Shown piece after piece: positions 14,306 to 15,371 of a stretch of DNA of 15,371 nucleotides. Position 1 is the stretch's first letter; every line of letters begins with the position of its first letter. Both the position numbers and the translations under genes were made by a program. Under the pieces are notes generated by a model. That model searched no databases, was not told the origin of the DNA, and was given only the letters and a program-made list of their open reading frames with translations. The DNA is from an uncultured Bacteroides sp. (lineage in GTDB: Bacteria > Bacteroidota > Bacteroidia > Bacteroidales > Bacteroidaceae). The stretch is from the NCBI GenBank assembly GCA_958453305.1, contig CAUDXH010000030.1:1-15371 (forward strand). Reading direction: 5' to 3'.

Positions 14306-15280
14306 ATGACCTACAAGGAAGCCAACAATATCAGTATCAAGGATTACCTGAACTCTTTGGGAATCCAGCCCGTCACGGAAAAAGGAAGTTACGGGATGTA
14401 CCGCAGCCCCTTACGGGAGGACAACACGCCGAGTTTCAAGGTGGATTATAACGCCAATCTATGGTGTGACTACGGAACTGGCGAGGGCGGGACGCTCATC
14501 GACCTTGTGATGAAGCAGAACGGGTGCAACGCCTACGGTGCTATCTGCCGACTGGAGCAGGACGACACTACCTCTTTTTCCTTTCACGGGAAAGACCTGC
14601 CCGAAAGGGACACGAAAAGGCAGGCAGCCAGCCCGATAGAGATACGCAGAATACAGCCGTTACAGAATCCGGCACTCATGCGCTACTTGCAGGAAAGGGG
14701 GATTTCCCCCGGAACGGCAGCCCCATACGTGCAGGAAATGTATTACCGCATCGGTGGCAAGCCTTATTTTGCGCTGGCGTTCAGGAATGATTCAGGAGGT
14801 TACGAGCTTCGCAATCCCCGTTTCAAGGGCAGCACATCGAAAGACATCACCCATATAAGGCAGCAGGGAGAGCCGAGAGAGAAATGTTTGGTATTCGAGG
14901 GCTTTATGGACTATCTTTCTTTCCTCACACTCCGGATGAAGAACTGTCCGACCATGCCCGACCTTGACAGGCAGGATTATGTCATACTCAACTCTACCGC
15001 CAATGTGCCGAAAGCCATTGACGTACTGTTCCCGTATAAACGCATCCACTGCATGCTCGACAATGACGAAGCAGGATTTCGGGCAACACAGGCTATCGCT
15101 TTGGAATATTCCTACCGTGTGCGTGACTTCTCGGACAATTACAGGGGTTATTCGGACTTGAACGACTATCTGTGCGGCAGGAAACAGGAACAGAAAAACA
15201 GTACCAGCCAAGCGCAGGAAATAAAGCAGGAAACCGGACAACGTGCCACCCCAAAACAGAAAAGGGGCAGAGGCATTTAG
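14306..15280 (+). CDS. TOPRIM-domain DNA primase (PrmN1/CHC2-like) of the element
   Basis: A 324-residue primase-like protein. The N-terminal part follows the DnaG zinc-binding-domain pattern, YRSPLREDNTPSF (32-44) and LWCDYGTGEGGTLIDLV (52-68), but the Cys/His ligands of the CPFH and CFGCG motifs are replaced, so zinc binding is doubtful. The TOPRIM domain has CLVFEGFMDYLSF (194-206, catalytic-type Glu198) and HCMLDNDEAG (248-257, Asp252/Asp254), the metal-binding Glu and DxD. The tail is Gln/Lys-rich. Start: I prefer the ATG at 14306 (MTYKEANNIS); an in-frame ATG at 14195 would add 37 low-complexity residues across the repeat region. Position after the ATPase and before a candidate oriT matches prmN1 in NBU1. 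Expected role: priming of the transferred or excised single strand (inference). Confidence 0.9.
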   Translation: MTYKEANNISIKDYLNSLGIQPVTEKGSYGMYRSPLREDNTPSFKVDYNANLWCDYGTGEGGTLIDLVMKQNGCNAYGAICRLEQDDTTSFSFHGKDLPERDTKRQAASPIEIRRIQPLQNPALMRYLQERGISPGTAAPYVQEMYYRIGGKPYFALAFRNDSGGYELRNPRFKGSTSKDITHIRQQGEPREKCLVFEGFMDYLSFLTLRMKNCPTMPDLDRQDYVILNSTANVPKAIDVLFPYKRIHCMLDNDEAGFRATQAIALEYSYRVRDFSDNYRGYSDLNDYLCGRKQEQKNSTSQAQEIKQETGQRATPKQKRGRGI

Positions 15281-15290
15281 TCCGGCAGGA

Positions 15291-15309
15291 TTACCAACGG
15301 TAAACGGTA
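15291..15309. repeat. Tandem repeat AACGGTA x2 within a small inverted repeat
   Basis: AACGGTA occurs twice head to tail (15296-15302 and 15303-15309). The first copy is also part of TTACC-AAC-GGTAA (15291-15303). It lies 11 bp after the primase stop and just before the large inverted repeat, suggesting a binding site for a transfer protein. Confidence 0.55.
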
Positions 15310-15320
15310 TGATTAGGGAG

Positions 15321-15357
15321 AGCAAGGTTATGTTTCGGTAGACCGAAACCCCTTGCT
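15321..15357. other. Nested inverted repeat, candidate origin of transfer (oriT)
   Basis: Outer arms AGCAAGG (15321-15327) and CCTTGCT (15351-15357) enclose inner arms GTTTCGGT (15332-15339) and ACCGAAAC (15342-15349), with asymmetric spacers of 4 and 1 nt. No T run follows, so a terminator is unlikely. In NBU-type elements the oriT lies between the primase and relaxase genes, exactly this place; the relaxase gene is beyond the window. Confidence 0.5.
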
Positions 15358-15371
15358 TTGCCTGACAGCAA

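Noticed and set aside
15321..15357. Terminator for the primase operon
   Set aside because: The stem is strong, but no T run follows on either strand, so I prefer oriT.
1..15371. CRISPR arrays, insertion sequences, rRNA and riboswitches
   Set aside because: No regularly spaced long repeats, transposase genes, rRNA segments or recognisable riboswitch motifs were seen; thiL in particular has no thiamine-box-like leader.

Overview
The window looks like Bacteroidales chromosome, most likely Bacteroides or Phocaeicola. The evidence is a bifunctional Fkp (fucokinase / GDP-fucose pyrophosphorylase), Bacteroides-type promoters (TTTG, about 20 bp, TAnnTTTG) and AT-rich translation starts with no strong Shine-Dalgarno. 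It has two parts: about 9.9 kb of core chromosome, then the left end of an integrated mobile element that runs off the right edge.

Core part (1-9942). A glycerate kinase gene (266-1405, +) converges with fkp (4232-1392, -), and their 3' ends overlap by 14 bp. Upstream of fkp on the same strand is a small nitroreductase-like flavoprotein (4911-4306, -). Diverging from it is a tight four-gene operon, sppA - lpxK - purine nucleoside phosphorylase - thiL (5046-9752, +). A consensus promoter lies in front of it and a strong hairpin/T-tract terminator closes it. A tRNA-Phe(GAA) with its own consensus promoter follows (9870-9942).

Element part (about 9921-15371). A tyrosine recombinase gene begins about 250 bp after the tRNA and reads away from it, the classic layout of an element inserted into a tRNA 3' end. 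Next come two tandem paralogous excisionase-like HTH genes on the minus strand (12135-11562). A 339-bp control region follows, and then a plus-strand operon: a third HTH protein, a VapE/VirE-type P-loop ATPase with a non-standard Walker A, and a TOPRIM primase with a degenerate zinc-finger motif. The order int, small DNA-binding genes, ATPase, primase, candidate oriT resembles Bacteroides mobilizable units of the NBU type; the relaxase gene would lie just beyond the window.

The most interesting material is non-coding and inside the element. A roughly 310-bp gap between the ATPase and primase genes holds five copies of TGTAGTA in both orientations next to an extremely AT-rich palindrome, which is a good candidate replication origin. 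Near-identical 12-bp repeats with a 20-bp period sit upstream of the HTH genes. Two mutually exclusive hairpins lie in front of the plus operon. At the right edge, a tandem 7-bp repeat is followed by a nested 15-bp inverted repeat, a candidate oriT. In the core, the phosphorylase has Asp where the family's base-specificity Asn is expected, and the tRNA has a C-U mismatch in its T stem that may come from the integration.
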